Source of the DNA: an uncultured Acidobacteriaceae bacterium
GTDB lineage: Bacteria > Acidobacteriota > Terriglobia > Terriglobales > Acidobacteriaceae
Reading direction: 5' to 3'
NCBI GenBank assembly: GCA_903828675.1
Contig: CAIKND010000036.1
Coordinates: 90,709 to 154,708 of the forward strand
DNA length: 64,000 bases
In this document: in pieces, positions 52,103-61,410 of the stretch
Layout of the letters: each line of letters begins with the position of its first letter
Position numbering within the stretch: the first letter of the stretch is position 1
The notes under the pieces: model-generated
Databases searched by the model: none
Seen by the model: the letters and a program-made list of their open reading frames with translations, nothing else
What the model was told of the DNA's origin: nothing
Position numbers and translations under genes: made by a program

Positions 52103-53752
52103 ATGAAATCGCTCTTCGAACGGCTGCGTTCGCGCCGTCTCGCTTCAGCATTTATCTTGCTTGGAACTCTCTCGGCCGCCATTGTGGCCGGTTCCTTTGC
52201 CGCTCACGGAGTTCGCGGGCAAGAGAAGCAGAACGACAGCGCAGACGCCACTCCTCTGAAAGTAGTAAATTCTTCCGTCCTTCCCAATGAGTTTGTGAAA
52301 ATTGCCAAGGCGGTTGGGCCAGCTGTTGTGAACATCAACACCCAGACCCTGCCGAAACAGACCGGCAACAAGGGACAGCGGAACTTCCATTTCAAAGCCC
52401 AGCCCAATCCGCATAATCCCGGCGGCAACGGCGACGACCAGAACGAGGAACCTCAGCAAGGACAGGGGCAGGACAACTTCCAGGATTTCTTCAACCGCTT
52501 TTTTGGCGGTCAGAATCCGGGCGGTACGGATGGCGGTGACCAGGGCGGCGGCGTGCAGGAATCGCTCGGCTCCGGCTTCATTGTCGATGCCAAGGGCTAC
52601 ATCATCACCAACAACCACGTGGTGGAGAAGGCCGACAAGATTTACGTCAAGCTATCGACCGACCCCGACACACAGGATCTGGGCCGGCCGGCGCGCGTGA
52701 TCGGCACCGACAAGGCCACCGACCTCGCAGTGATCAAGATCGACACCAGTTCTCCCCTGCCCACCGTAAAACTGGGCAACTCCGACACCGCAGCGGTTGG
52801 CGACTGGGTGGAGGCCATCGGGAGCCCGTTCGCGCTGTCGCAGACGGTTACGGCCGGCATCATCTCCGCGAAGAACCGGACCATCCAACCCGGCGCCAGC
52901 GGCCAGTTCCAGCACTTCATTCAGACTGATGCAGCGATCAATCCCGGTAACTCCGGCGGGCCTTTGCTGAACATGAACGGCGAAGTCATCGGCGTGAATA
53001 CGGCCATCTTTACGCAGTCGGCCGGCTACCAGGGCATTGGTTTCGCCATGCCGTCCAACACCGTGGTTTCTGTCTACAACGACCTGATCAGCCCCAGCCA
53101 CAAGGTCACGCGCGGCTCCATCGGCATTCAGTTCCGTCCAGGGCTCCCCGAAGCCGTGAATCGCGTCTATGGATTCAAAAACGGCGTCCTGGTGCAGGAA
53201 GTCACGCCGGGCGGTCCGTCAGAAAAGGCCGGGCTCAAGTCAGGCGACATCATTACCACCATCGATGGCCGTTCCATCAAGGACGGCGACGATCTGGTGA
53301 ATGAGATTGCCAGCCGCAGGCCGGGTTCAAGCGCACGTTTGGGTTACCTTCGCGACGGCAAGCAGGCCGACGCTACAGTTACCATCGGCGACCGAGACAA
53401 GGTCTTTGCCGATCTGGGAAGCCAGCAGACCGAAAAGGACTCGGAGAGCCTGGGAGACGCAGGCGAAACCAAGCTGGGACTTGTGGTCCGCGAGATTTCG
53501 CCGTCCACGGCCGCCAAGATTCACAACCCCGGCATGGTGATCGAGTCGGTTCGCTCCGGCTCCTTCGCCGACCTGCAAGGGCTGGAACCCGGTCTGGTGA
53601 TCACCCGTGTCAACAGGCATGCCACCGGCACCAAGGAACAGTTCGATGCCGTGGCGCGCTCGCTCAAAACCGGGGATGATGTGGTCTTCGAGATCGTCGA
53701 TCCGCGCCATCCCGAGCAAGGCATCAACTATGTAGGCGGCACGCTGCAGTAG
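52103..53752 (+). CDS. HtrA/DegP-family periplasmic serine protease
   Basis: The product has about 550 residues. After a signal/anchor segment (ASAFILLGTLSAAIVAGSFA) comes a Gly/Asn/Gln-rich low-complexity region (about 95-150), then a trypsin-like domain with His172 (TNNHVV), Asp207 (ATDLAVIKID) and Ser284 (NPGNSGGPL). Two PDZ domains follow (about 340-425 and 450-540). It degrades or chaperones misfolded envelope proteins. The frame is open from a GTG at 52043, but the ATG at 52103 gives a proper leader and has GAGG upstream at slightly long spacing. A strong terminator lies just downstream. Confidence 0.93.
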   Translation: MKSLFERLRSRRLASAFILLGTLSAAIVAGSFAAHGVRGQEKQNDSADATPLKVVNSSVLPNEFVKIAKAVGPAVVNINTQTLPKQTGNKGQRNFHFKAQPNPHNPGGNGDDQNEEPQQGQGQDNFQDFFNRFFGGQNPGGTDGGDQGGGVQESLGSGFIVDAKGYIITNNHVVEKADKIYVKLSTDPDTQDLGRPARVIGTDKATDLAVIKIDTSSPLPTVKLGNSDTAAVGDWVEAIGSPFALSQTVTAGIISAKNRTIQPGASGQFQHFIQTDAAINPGNSGGPLLNMNGEVIGVNTAIFTQSAGYQGIGFAMPSNTVVSVYNDLISPSHKVTRGSIGIQFRPGLPEAVNRVYGFKNGVLVQEVTPGGPSEKAGLKSGDIITTIDGRSIKDGDDLVNEIASRRPGSSARLGYLRDGKQADATVTIGDRDKVFADLGSQQTEKDSESLGDAGETKLGLVVREISPSTAAKIHNPGMVIESVRSGSFADLQGLEPGLVITRVNRHATGTKEQFDAVARSLKTGDDVVFEIVDPRHPEQGINYVGGTLQ

Positions 53753-53758
53753 ACGCTG

Positions 53759-53798
53759 AAAGGGCGCCGGTTGCGAGTCTTCGCAGCCGGCGCCCTTT
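53759..53798 (+). terminator. Rho-independent terminator after the HtrA-like gene
   Basis: AAAGGGCGCCGG (53759-53770) pairs with CCGGCGCCCTTT (53787-53798), with a GCGA/TCGC inner stem. TTTCTTCT follows. Confidence 0.85.
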
Positions 53799-53916
53799 CT
53801 TCTCACCTGGTAGATAACCGATACCTAATCGATTTTGCCATTGCCGTAATGCGGTACACTTCGCTAGACTTTGAGTGGAAGTCCCGCACAATTTGTTTTT
53901 TTCGAGGTGCATCCGC

Positions 53917-54381
53917 GTGTTTTCTTTACGAGCAAGCATGGCATTCCTATTTTCAGCTGCACTGATCTTGTCGCCGGCGTACTCGTCGCGCATTCACCGC
54001 GCTCCCACCAGCGGCCAAACGCATAAGTCCCACAAGGCTGCAAAGAAAGCCACGCACAAGCTGCACGGCCAGCAAGCCATAGATTCAGAAAGGGTTATAC
54101 AGATTCAGCAAGCCCTGATCCGCGAACACTACCTGGACGGCGATGCCACCGGCAGGTGGGACGCGACGACCATGGCGGCGATGCAGAAATATCAGGCCGA
54201 TCAGGGATGGCAGACGAAGCTGATGCCCGATTCGCGCGCCATCAAGAAGCTTGGTCTCGGCCCCGACTACTCCGGTGCAATCAACGCCAGGGACTCTTCC
54301 TTCAACGATCCGCCCCCGATCAGCACCATTCCACAGGACCAGTCCTCTGGCTTTGCCGCGGCTGCGGGTGTGAACCAATAA
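53917..54381 (+). CDS. Exported peptidoglycan-binding-domain protein
   Basis: The precursor has about 154 residues. A hydrophobic leader (MAFLFSAALILSPAYSS) is followed by a Lys/His-rich linker (HKSHKAAKKATHK). A PG-binding-1 domain then runs from about 55 to 110 (VIQIQQALIREHYLDGDATG, WDATTMAAMQKYQADQGW). The tail is acidic and Pro-rich. It probably anchors to cell-wall glycan, and no catalytic domain is attached. The frame is open from 53875, but GAGG lies 9 nt before the GTG at 53917. The ATG at 53938 is another possibility. Only 39 nt separate it from the next gene. Confidence 0.75.
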   Translation: MFSLRASMAFLFSAALILSPAYSSRIHRAPTSGQTHKSHKAAKKATHKLHGQQAIDSERVIQIQQALIREHYLDGDATGRWDATTMAAMQKYQADQGWQTKLMPDSRAIKKLGLGPDYSGAINARDSSFNDPPPISTIPQDQSSGFAAAAGVNQ

Positions 54382-54420
54382 GTCATTTCCGGGGCCGCTT
54401 CCCGCCCCATACGGTCCGCA

Positions 54421-55764
54421 ATGAAAACTGAACTCACGTTGGCTTCCCCCATTGGCAACCCCATACTCTTCCGTTTGGGAGCCTGCGTCGTGGCAACGCT
54501 TTTCCTGTTGCCGAGCCTGATCGCACAGTCCGCTTCTCGATCCTCCGATTCTGCTGATTCTAAAGCACTTAATGATCGCCTGATCCAGGTCAATCGCGAT
54601 ATTTCCACGCGTGGAGTACACGACTTTCCAGAGTCCAAGGAGAAGCTGCTCACCGGCTACGCCTATGGCGAGTTTTACGACTGGGATTTGTACTTCGAGA
54701 ACATCTATCTTTCCTACTATGGCGTGAGCAAGTTCGACTTCTCGAATTTTGAGGTCTTTCTCAACCGCCAGAAGCCGGACGGATTCATCTCCCGCACTCT
54801 GAACGAGCCTCGGCCGACCCAGATGTTCAAGCCCTTCCTGGCGCAGCTCGCTGTCCTGGGATCGCAACAGACCGGCTCTTATGAGTGGCTGCGCGAAAAG
54901 GACTACGAAAAGCTGCAAAAGTACCTGAATCGCTGGTTCGTCTACGATGCAGACCGCAACGGACTACCAACCTGGAACAGTTCCGACGCCAACGGCATGG
55001 ACAATCAACTGAGCAGATCCGGCAACTTCGACTCCAATTTTGACGAGGGCGTCGACTTGGCCTGTTACCTCTACCGCGAGCTTCAAGCCATGGCCATAAT
55101 CTCCGCGGAATTGGGCAGGGCCAATGAACAGGCCATGTATCAGGCGCACGCGCAGTGGCTTGCAAAGCTCATCAACAGCGTGTTTTGGGATGAGAAGGAT
55201 GGATTTTACTACGACCGGAATGAATTGACGGGAGAGTCGATTCGCGTCAAGTCAGTGGCCGGCTTCTTTCCGCTCTGGGCCGGAGTAGCAACGGAAGCAC
55301 AGGCGAAGCGACTGGTGCGCGAGCATCTGATGAACGAGAAGGAATTCTGGCTTGCCTACCCGGTGGCTACTTACGCCAAAACCGAGCCCGACTTCTATGA
55401 GGGAACCACCAAGGGCGAGTGCAACTGGCGCGGAAACACCTGGATTCCTTCCAACTACATGATCTTCCACGGACTGATGCACTATGGCTACGACAAAGAG
55501 GCGCGCGCACTGGCGGAGAAGACCTCCGCAATGGCCCTGGATAAGAATAAGGTCACTCGCGAGTATTACGACTCCCAGACCGGCCAGGGATACGGCATGA
55601 ATCCGTTTTGGGGATGGTCGTCGCTGGCATACGTAATGCCGCTTGAGTACAAACTCCACTACGATCCCACCGACCTTTACGGTAAAGTCCGCCCCGTTGT
55701 TACTGAAGAACTCGGCCTGCAGTTTCCTGAAATTGCCAAAAGCAGCCCAGCAGCTTCGCACTAA
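54421..55764 (+). CDS. Exported GH63-like (alpha/alpha)6 glycoside hydrolase
   Basis: The product has 447 residues with a signal peptide (LGACVVATLFLLPSLIAQS). The domain has the toroid motifs of the trehalase/GH63/mannosylglycerate-hydrolase clan: GYAYGEFYDWDLYFENIY, NGLPTWNSSDANGMDNQ, WDEKDGFYYD, KGECNWRGNTWIPSNYMIFH and YDSQTGQGYGMNPFWGWSS. The general acid would be an Asp or Glu in the DxD/E contexts. The closest functional analogues hydrolyse glucosyl- or mannosyl-glycerate or trehalose, but the exact substrate is unknown. It follows the peptidoglycan-binding gene closely. Confidence 0.8.
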   Translation: MKTELTLASPIGNPILFRLGACVVATLFLLPSLIAQSASRSSDSADSKALNDRLIQVNRDISTRGVHDFPESKEKLLTGYAYGEFYDWDLYFENIYLSYYGVSKFDFSNFEVFLNRQKPDGFISRTLNEPRPTQMFKPFLAQLAVLGSQQTGSYEWLREKDYEKLQKYLNRWFVYDADRNGLPTWNSSDANGMDNQLSRSGNFDSNFDEGVDLACYLYRELQAMAIISAELGRANEQAMYQAHAQWLAKLINSVFWDEKDGFYYDRNELTGESIRVKSVAGFFPLWAGVATEAQAKRLVREHLMNEKEFWLAYPVATYAKTEPDFYEGTTKGECNWRGNTWIPSNYMIFHGLMHYGYDKEARALAEKTSAMALDKNKVTREYYDSQTGQGYGMNPFWGWSSLAYVMPLEYKLHYDPTDLYGKVRPVVTEELGLQFPEIAKSSPAASH

Positions 55765-55849
55765 TCATGCAAAACGGCTACTCCCAATTCTTTCGCATTC
55801 TCTGCGGAAGAAATGGGGCGCCCTGTTATCGAACCGGATCAATAGCGAT

Positions 55850-57403
55850 TCAAGGCCGCGCTGCCGGCATTCCCTTCAGTAGAAACTCATAGCGCGGACG
55901 GCGTGTATCCGGGCCCGCGGTGATAGTGCTGTCCAGATGAATAAGGGAATCGTCCTTGTCGTACTTCGGCCACGTGGGAAGCCCCGCCCCATTGGGGTCG
56001 CCAGTGCGGGCAAAGTTGGTCCAGTAGCCGACCATCTGCTCGCTCAGTCTGCGGTTTTCGGGGAGCCACTCTGCGCCTGGCCGTGTGTCGAGCGCTCCAA
56101 AGACGTATTCGATATCGTCGGAGTGGAAGGCGAACGAGCCCTCATGAAACTTGCTGGGAGGCGCGGGCTGTTCAAAGTGATAGCGATAGATCGGCGATTC
56201 GCCTGTCTTGCGATGCGCTTCAATCCACTTCCAGGTGCTGAAGGCAATCCAGGAGTCACTGCCGTAGTCGATGGCCGAGCGAGCTGCCTGTTCATCGGTA
56301 TCGCCGGGATAGAGCTTTAGGAATTCTTCTGCCCGGTCACTGAAGTGCTCGGCTGCACAGGCCTTCCACTTCTCAACCGTGATGTCCTTGGACACGCCGT
56401 TGTTTTCGTCGCGGTTCCAACCGGCGAGCAAAGGAACGTGCGCCTGTTTTCCGGCCGCGAAGGTCTCCGGCACGGGTTCAGTCAGCAGTTTGCCATCGAT
56501 AACGGGCGAGAAACCTGGCGCGCCTTTCTTTTGTGCTTCATCGAGGACGGTCTCGGCAGGCAAAGCTCGCAGATCCGCTAAATTAGTTGCACCCAGTGAG
56601 TCAGCCCATGCCTGGTCCCGCTTTTCGCGGGCATCCAGCGCGGCCGTCGGCAGCAGGTCGCTGAAGGCTCCGCCGCTCTCACCGATCGCCTTCTGGAAGA
56701 GTCCATGCGCCGGTGCCGCCGCCATCAGTGTGCTAACGGCAAAAGAGCCTGCACTTTCGCCGAAGATGGTCACGTTGCCCGGATCCCCGCCGAACTTCCC
56801 GATGTTGGCCTTGACCCACTGGAGCGCAGCCACCATGTCGAGCAGCCCGTAGTTCCCTGCCTTACCATTGCCTTCTTTGGCCAGATCTGACGTAGCCAGG
56901 AAGCCGAACACGCCAAGCCGGTAGTTGATAGTCACCAGCACCACGCCCTTGGTGGGGAGAATGTCGCCGTTATGGCGAGGCTCAGAGGCGGAACCGCCCG
57001 CGTACCCGCCGCCATGAATCCAGAACATGACCGGCAGCTTGCCCCTAACATTGGCCGGTGTGAAGACATTCAGGTAGAGGCAGTCCTCGCTGGGAGCGCT
57101 GTCCTGAAACACCATGTCAGAAAAGACCCTGCCCTGGATGCAGCGCGCACCGTATTTCGTCGCGTCGCGCTCGCCCTTCCATTTTGCCGGCGGCTGAGGC
57201 GCTTTCCAGCGCAGGTCGCCCACCGGGGGCGCGGCGTACGGCAACCCAAGAAACGCCTTGACCTTTCCGTCGTTGATTGTCTTGCCTATTACCTTGCCCT
57301 GCTCGGTCTTAGCCTTCAGCCCATCGGCATAGACGGCGGCAGACAGCCCCATCGTGAGACCTGCGATTGCCAGCGCACACATTGCTTTCATTCCAACTTG
57401 CAT
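55850..57403 (-). CDS. Exported type-B carboxylesterase
   Basis: The 517-residue alpha/beta hydrolase has a signal peptide (MCALAIAGLTMGLSAAVYA). The oxyanion-hole HGGGY, the nucleophile Ser217 in GESAG and the SEDCLYLNVF block are typical of the carboxylesterase/lipase B family. A late His in FHSDDIEYVF may complete the triad with an Asp/Glu. It probably hydrolyses short-chain esters in the periplasm, for example acetyl or feruloyl groups on glycans. The ATG at 57403 has AGGGGA upstream, and the frame beyond it is open to 57475. It follows lysA on the same strand after 78 nt. Confidence 0.92.
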   Translation of the reverse strand: MQVGMKAMCALAIAGLTMGLSAAVYADGLKAKTEQGKVIGKTINDGKVKAFLGLPYAAPPVGDLRWKAPQPPAKWKGERDATKYGARCIQGRVFSDMVFQDSAPSEDCLYLNVFTPANVRGKLPVMFWIHGGGYAGGSASEPRHNGDILPTKGVVLVTINYRLGVFGFLATSDLAKEGNGKAGNYGLLDMVAALQWVKANIGKFGGDPGNVTIFGESAGSFAVSTLMAAAPAHGLFQKAIGESGGAFSDLLPTAALDAREKRDQAWADSLGATNLADLRALPAETVLDEAQKKGAPGFSPVIDGKLLTEPVPETFAAGKQAHVPLLAGWNRDENNGVSKDITVEKWKACAAEHFSDRAEEFLKLYPGDTDEQAARSAIDYGSDSWIAFSTWKWIEAHRKTGESPIYRYHFEQPAPPSKFHEGSFAFHSDDIEYVFGALDTRPGAEWLPENRRLSEQMVGYWTNFARTGDPNGAGLPTWPKYDKDDSLIHLDSTITAGPDTRRPRYEFLLKGMPAARP

Positions 57404-57481
57404 CGTGAAATCCCCTGCGCACCAGCATACAGCAAGGACGGATGCTGGATGTTTCACAGTTTGGGGCAGGAACAAACGACA

Positions 57482-58780
57482 CTATGGAAGCGTTATCTCC
57501 GGCGCCAACAGGTCGGCCATGGTTTCCCGCCGCCGGATCAGCCTGGCCTTTCCACCCTCGACCAGCACCTCTGCCGGGCGCAGCCGCGTGTTGTAGTTCG
57601 AGCTTTGCGCCATGCCATAGGCTCCCGCGTCGAGAATCGCCACAAGGTCGCCCGGCTCCAGCGGCTTCATAGCGCGGTCATGGGCAAAGAAATCGCCAGA
57701 CTCGCAGATCGGCCCCACCACGTCGACAACGCGGGCTTTGCCGGGGCGTGGCTTGACCGGCTCAATATCGTGATGCGCCTGGTAGAGCGCCGGGCGAATC
57801 AGGTCGTTCATAGCCGCATCGGTAATCACAAACGTCTTTTTGCCGTTGCGCTTGACGGCGAGCACCTTGGCCACCAGCGCACCGGCCTGGGCTACGAGGA
57901 ATCGGCCCGGCTCGATAAGCAGACGGCCTTCAAAGCCGGCCAAAGATTTTTCGATGGCCGCTGCGTATTCGGCTACCTTTGCCGCTGCATCGAACGCTCC
58001 GCTGTGATAGTCGATGCCCAGACCGCCGCCGGCGTCGACGGATTTAAGCTCGATGCCTTCACGCTTCAGTTGGCCCACCAGCTTCTCCACTCGCTTCACC
58101 GCCGCGCCAAAGGGCTGAGCCGAGCGAATCTGCGAGCCTATATGAACGCTCACCCCGTGGGCTTCAAGCCAGCGGTTGCCGCCTGCACCTTTGTAGATTC
58201 CTAGCGCCTTGCGAATGTCGATGCCGAACTTGTGCTCGCGCAGGCCGGTGGAAATGTAGGGATGTGTATCTGCGAATACGTCGGGGTTCACGCGCAGCGC
58301 AAAGCGCGCCTTGCGTTTCAGCTTGCGGGCGCGCGCGGCCAGCAGCGCCAACTCCACCTCGCTTTCCACGTTGAACTCGATAATGTTCGCATTCAGAGCC
58401 AGGTCAATCTCCGCCGCGGTCTTGCCAGCGCCGGAAAAGACGACTCGTCCCGCAGCCTCGGGCGCGACTGCCAGAACCCGCTCCAATTCGCCTCCTGAGA
58501 CGATGTCGAAACCCGCCCCCCGGTCGGCAAGCAGCTTGAGAATCGCTAAAGCCGAGTTGGCTTTCACGGCATAGCAAACCAGGTGTTCCCTGCCCTCAAA
58601 CGCACGCTGAAACAGGCTAAGCCGCTCCGCGATCTGATCGCCGGAGTAGACATAAAGTGGTGTACCGAACCGCCTGGCCAGGCCGTCGAGCGAGACTTTT
58701 CCACAATACAGGCCTCTGCCCGGCTGCGGATAGTGGAACGGGCGCGAGGATGAAGATGAGGGCGAAGAATGCGATGTCAC
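57482..58780 (-). CDS. lysA: Diaminopimelate decarboxylase
   Basis: LysA decarboxylates meso-diaminopimelate to lysine with PLP. The 432-residue protein has the PLP lysine Lys73 in YAVKANS, the Gly-rich VDAGGGLGIDY, the EPGRFLVAQAG phosphate-binding strand, and the C-terminal GPICESGDFFAHDR with GAYGMAQSSNYN, which supply the active-site Cys and Tyr. AGGGGA lies about 10 nt before the GTG at 58780, so I use it rather than the longer frame to 58849. The Ser-rich leader (SSPSSSSS) is probably unstructured. A PfkB kinase gene is divergent. Confidence 0.95.
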   Translation of the reverse strand: MTSHSSPSSSSSRPFHYPQPGRGLYCGKVSLDGLARRFGTPLYVYSGDQIAERLSLFQRAFEGREHLVCYAVKANSALAILKLLADRGAGFDIVSGGELERVLAVAPEAAGRVVFSGAGKTAAEIDLALNANIIEFNVESEVELALLAARARKLKRKARFALRVNPDVFADTHPYISTGLREHKFGIDIRKALGIYKGAGGNRWLEAHGVSVHIGSQIRSAQPFGAAVKRVEKLVGQLKREGIELKSVDAGGGLGIDYHSGAFDAAAKVAEYAAAIEKSLAGFEGRLLIEPGRFLVAQAGALVAKVLAVKRNGKKTFVITDAAMNDLIRPALYQAHHDIEPVKPRPGKARVVDVVGPICESGDFFAHDRAMKPLEPGDLVAILDAGAYGMAQSSNYNTRLRPAEVLVEGGKARLIRRRETMADLLAPEITLP

Positions 58781-58869
58781 GATCAGTTTCCCCTGGAAAA
58801 ACACTCTCTTGAGCCTACAGTATTTCGCGACCAGGCGAGATGCGCTCACCGGCCCATTACAATAACCAA

Positions 58870-59832
58870 ATGAGGGAATTGCCGAAGGTTGATCTCGTGG
58901 GCGTAGGGTTGAACGCCACAGACACTCTGATTCCCCTGCCGATTTACCCCGTGCGAGGCTCCAAGATGGAGTACAACGCCGCGAGTGTAATGCCGGGGGG
59001 CCAGACCGCTACCACCGTAATTGCTTGCCAAGCTTGGGGACTGAGTACCCGCTACGTGGGAAAACTGGGTGATGACGATGCCGCCCGGCTGCATCACGCG
59101 GCGTTTGCCTCGGCTGGCGTTGAAACACAGCTTGCCACAGTTAAAGGGGGCGTGAGCCCACAGTCGCTGATCCTGGTGGATGGAGGAGGCGAACGCACTG
59201 TCCTTTGCCGACGCGATGAGCGTATGGCGCTTCAGCCGGAGGAGTTGGACCGCGCATGGATTGAGAATGCGCGCGCTCTTCACGTGGACGGCCATGACAC
59301 GGCGGCGGCGACACTTGCAGCCACATGGGCGCGCGCTGCCGGCATTCCGGTGGTGGCTGATCTCGATGAGTTGTATCCGGGTGTTGAAGATCTGATCGCA
59401 AACATCGACTACCTGATCGTGAGCCGGGATTTCCCTTGCAGGCTGATGAATGAGAGCAACCTGGAGCGGGCTCTGCGTCAAATGCAGATACGCTTTGGGT
59501 GCCGGCTAACCGCTGCTACATTGGGTCCGGACGGCGTGCTGGCCTGGGATGGCACGAGGATGCTGCACTGCTCCGCTTATCGCGTTCCGGTCGTCGACAC
59601 CACAGGTGCCGGGGATATCTTCCATGCCGGATTCATCTATGGTTTGTTGCAGGACTGGCCACTGGAGCGGATACTCGACTTTTCCTGTGGGGCCGCCGCC
59701 ATGAATTGCATGGCTACCGGGGCAAGGGGCGGAATCAAAACTGTCGAGGCCGTTGAGAATCTGATGTCGACTGTTCCCCGCTACGAGATTGCTTACAATG
59801 CGACGATATTCGACGAGGGATTTTCAGTCTGA
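58870..59832 (+). CDS. PfkB-family carbohydrate kinase
   Basis: The 320-residue ribokinase-like protein has the N-terminal PGGQTATTVIACQAWG motif and the C-terminal VDTTGAGDIFHAGFIYGL, containing the anion hole and catalytic Asp. The substrate could be a ketohexose, a nucleoside or another sugar. The sequence does not decide, and no related catabolic gene is adjacent. The ATG at 58870 has no ribosome-binding site, and an ATG at 58840 is in frame, so the start is uncertain. The region 59833-59969 holds only a hairpin. Confidence 0.85.
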   Translation: MRELPKVDLVGVGLNATDTLIPLPIYPVRGSKMEYNAASVMPGGQTATTVIACQAWGLSTRYVGKLGDDDAARLHHAAFASAGVETQLATVKGGVSPQSLILVDGGGERTVLCRRDERMALQPEELDRAWIENARALHVDGHDTAAATLAATWARAAGIPVVADLDELYPGVEDLIANIDYLIVSRDFPCRLMNESNLERALRQMQIRFGCRLTAATLGPDGVLAWDGTRMLHCSAYRVPVVDTTGAGDIFHAGFIYGLLQDWPLERILDFSCGAAAMNCMATGARGGIKTVEAVENLMSTVPRYEIAYNATIFDEGFSV

Positions 59833-59876
59833 GAGATCGGCTCTGGCAACTGCGCCAATGCGCAACCAATGCAAAA

Positions 59877-59930
59877 AAACGGCTGAGTGCATGTCGGCAG
59901 CGTACACGCCACACAGGCACTCAGCCGTTT
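59877..59930 (-). terminator. Terminator for the cupin operon
   Basis: AAACGGCTGAGTGC (59877-59890) and GCACTCAGCCGTTT (59917-59930) pair perfectly over 14 bp. On the minus strand the second arm is followed by a run of T (seven A at 59873-59879), typical of rho-independent termination. Confidence 0.85.
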
Positions 59931-59969
59931 CTGTCAAACATCCAAAACGTCCGCGCGGAATCTGAACGC

Positions 59970-60506
59970 TTAAACGCTTCCCTGCGACGAAATCAACGAA
60001 AGCGTTACTGTTCCCGCCGTCGTTCGCTTGTGCAGCGTGCCGCGCGGAATCACCAGCATGTCGCCCTTCGTCAGCGTTAGCTTGGTTGCCCCTTCCGCCT
60101 CTGGGGCAAGCCACTCGCCGGGCCGGACGTTGTGGCCGCCCTTCGGCGTCCCGCCCACTTCGTAGACCGTTGTTCCGTCCAGAATCTGAAGTACATGGTC
60201 GCGGTGCTCATGCCACTCGAACTCCTTGGCGCTCTTGTCCGTCTCCACGGTCAAAACAACCAGAAGTTCCTTCATCGTCACCAAGTTGTTATTGCCCGAC
60301 TTTGCCTGAATGGCCTTGACGTCATCCGCAAGAGTTGACGCGGTGAATAGTTGGAATGCACCTGCGACAGCAGGAGCTGCGCTCTGGGCGGCTGCGGGCG
60401 TGGCAAGAAGCGATGCTTCTGTAAGCGCGAGACCTGCAGCGGCGGCGACTGGCACTGTGCGTAAGAAATTGCGGCGGCTTGGATTTTTGATTGCGATATT
60501 TTCCAT
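59970..60506 (-). CDS. Tat-exported cupin-domain protein
   Basis: The precursor has 178 residues with a twin-arginine leader (NPSRRNFLRTVPVAAAAGLAL). The single cupin has EWHEHRDHVLQILDG (His-x-His...Glu-like metal ligands) and GDMLVIPRGTLHKR. The function is unknown, and small exported cupins often act as metal-dependent isomerases or ligand binders. GGGAG 7 nt before the ATG at 60506 defines the start. It is last in a minus-strand series after the zinc-ribbon/PspC and alpha/beta-hydrolase genes, with 67 nt between it and the hydrolase. Confidence 0.85.
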   Translation of the reverse strand: MENIAIKNPSRRNFLRTVPVAAAAGLALTEASLLATPAAAQSAAPAVAGAFQLFTASTLADDVKAIQAKSGNNNLVTMKELLVVLTVETDKSAKEFEWHEHRDHVLQILDGTTVYEVGGTPKGGHNVRPGEWLAPEAEGATKLTLTKGDMLVIPRGTLHKRTTAGTVTLSLISSQGSV

Positions 60507-60573
60507 GACTGTGCTCCCGCATAAGTAAAACATCAAACGCCGCATCCTGTCAGCCCACAGGGTCTGCGATGGA

Positions 60574-61410
60574 CTATTGGGCCGCGGGTTGGCGCAACCA
60601 ATCAGCCAGCAGGGCCGCAACTTTGCGCGGCTGCTCATAGGCTGCAAAGTGCCCTGCATCCGGCAGCAAATGAAACTCGCAACCACCCGGCGCCGCGGAG
60701 AAGGGCTCCATCTCCGCAGCCGTTACCCCTGGGTCTTCGCCGCCCGCAATAGCCAGCACCGGAACGCTGATAGTGGCAATCGCAGGCATCGAATCGGGGC
60801 GTGTCGCGAGGCCTGCCTGAACAGCGACCAGAGCTTCAGCGGTAAGGGTCATGCGGGCTCGCAGTTCGGCCACAATCTCTGGCCGGCGCTCGCGAGCGGT
60901 TGAACCGATAAGCATCTGCGTCATCCCGTCGAAGAGCGCGCCGGCGCCCCCGGCGCGCGCCTGGGCAATGGTCACAGCGCGTCGCGCGAGGTTGGCCTTC
61001 GCGTCCGGCTGCGGCTTGGAGCAGATAAAGACAAGTCCGCTGATCCGTTCCGGAGCCATGCGCCAAAGCTCCAGCAGAACGTAGCCACCTATAGAACAAC
61101 CTGCAAAGACTGCCCTCTTCACCTTGAGATGATCCAGGAGAGCGAATACATCGGCGGCAAGCTGCCGCATGGTGAGTACCGGTGCATCAGGAACATTCGC
61201 GAACAAGCCCACCGGCAACGTCGAACCCAACTCCGAGCTGCCGTGCCCGCGCAGGTCGGGAACAATAGCTCGAACACCCGCGAGGTCTTCCGCGAGCGGC
61301 CGCCAGTAATCACGATCAAGCGGCGTAGGGTGGAGAAAGACTACCGGCAGGCCTGCTCCTGTATCGCTATAGCCGAGGCGCGCTCCGTTCGATTCGTAAG
61401 TACCGTTCAT
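60574..61410 (-). CDS. Alpha/beta hydrolase
   Basis: The 278-residue cytoplasmic protein has the nucleophile elbow GCSIGG (Ser106), the oxyanion-loop FLHPTPLDRDYW, PDLRGHGSSE, and a late DAGHFAAYEQP for the catalytic His. It resembles 3-oxoadipate-enol-lactonase-like hydrolases, but the substrate is not known. The ATG at 61410 overlaps the TGA of the upstream gene (ATGA), so translation is probably coupled. No Shine-Dalgarno sequence is present. The much longer open frame to 61920 is not coding. Confidence 0.88.
   Translation of the reverse strand: MNGTYESNGARLGYSDTGAGLPVVFLHPTPLDRDYWRPLAEDLAGVRAIVPDLRGHGSSELGSTLPVGLFANVPDAPVLTMRQLAADVFALLDHLKVKRAVFAGCSIGGYVLLELWRMAPERISGLVFICSKPQPDAKANLARRAVTIAQARAGGAGALFDGMTQMLIGSTARERRPEIVAELRARMTLTAEALVAVQAGLATRPDSMPAIATISVPVLAIAGGEDPGVTAAEMEPFSAAPGGCEFHLLPDAGHFAAYEQPRKVAALLADWLRQPAAQ

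Noticed and set aside
56972..58204. 410-codon plus-strand open frame across carboxylesterase and lysA
   Set aside because: It spans two well-supported minus-strand genes and their spacer and shows no protein-like features.
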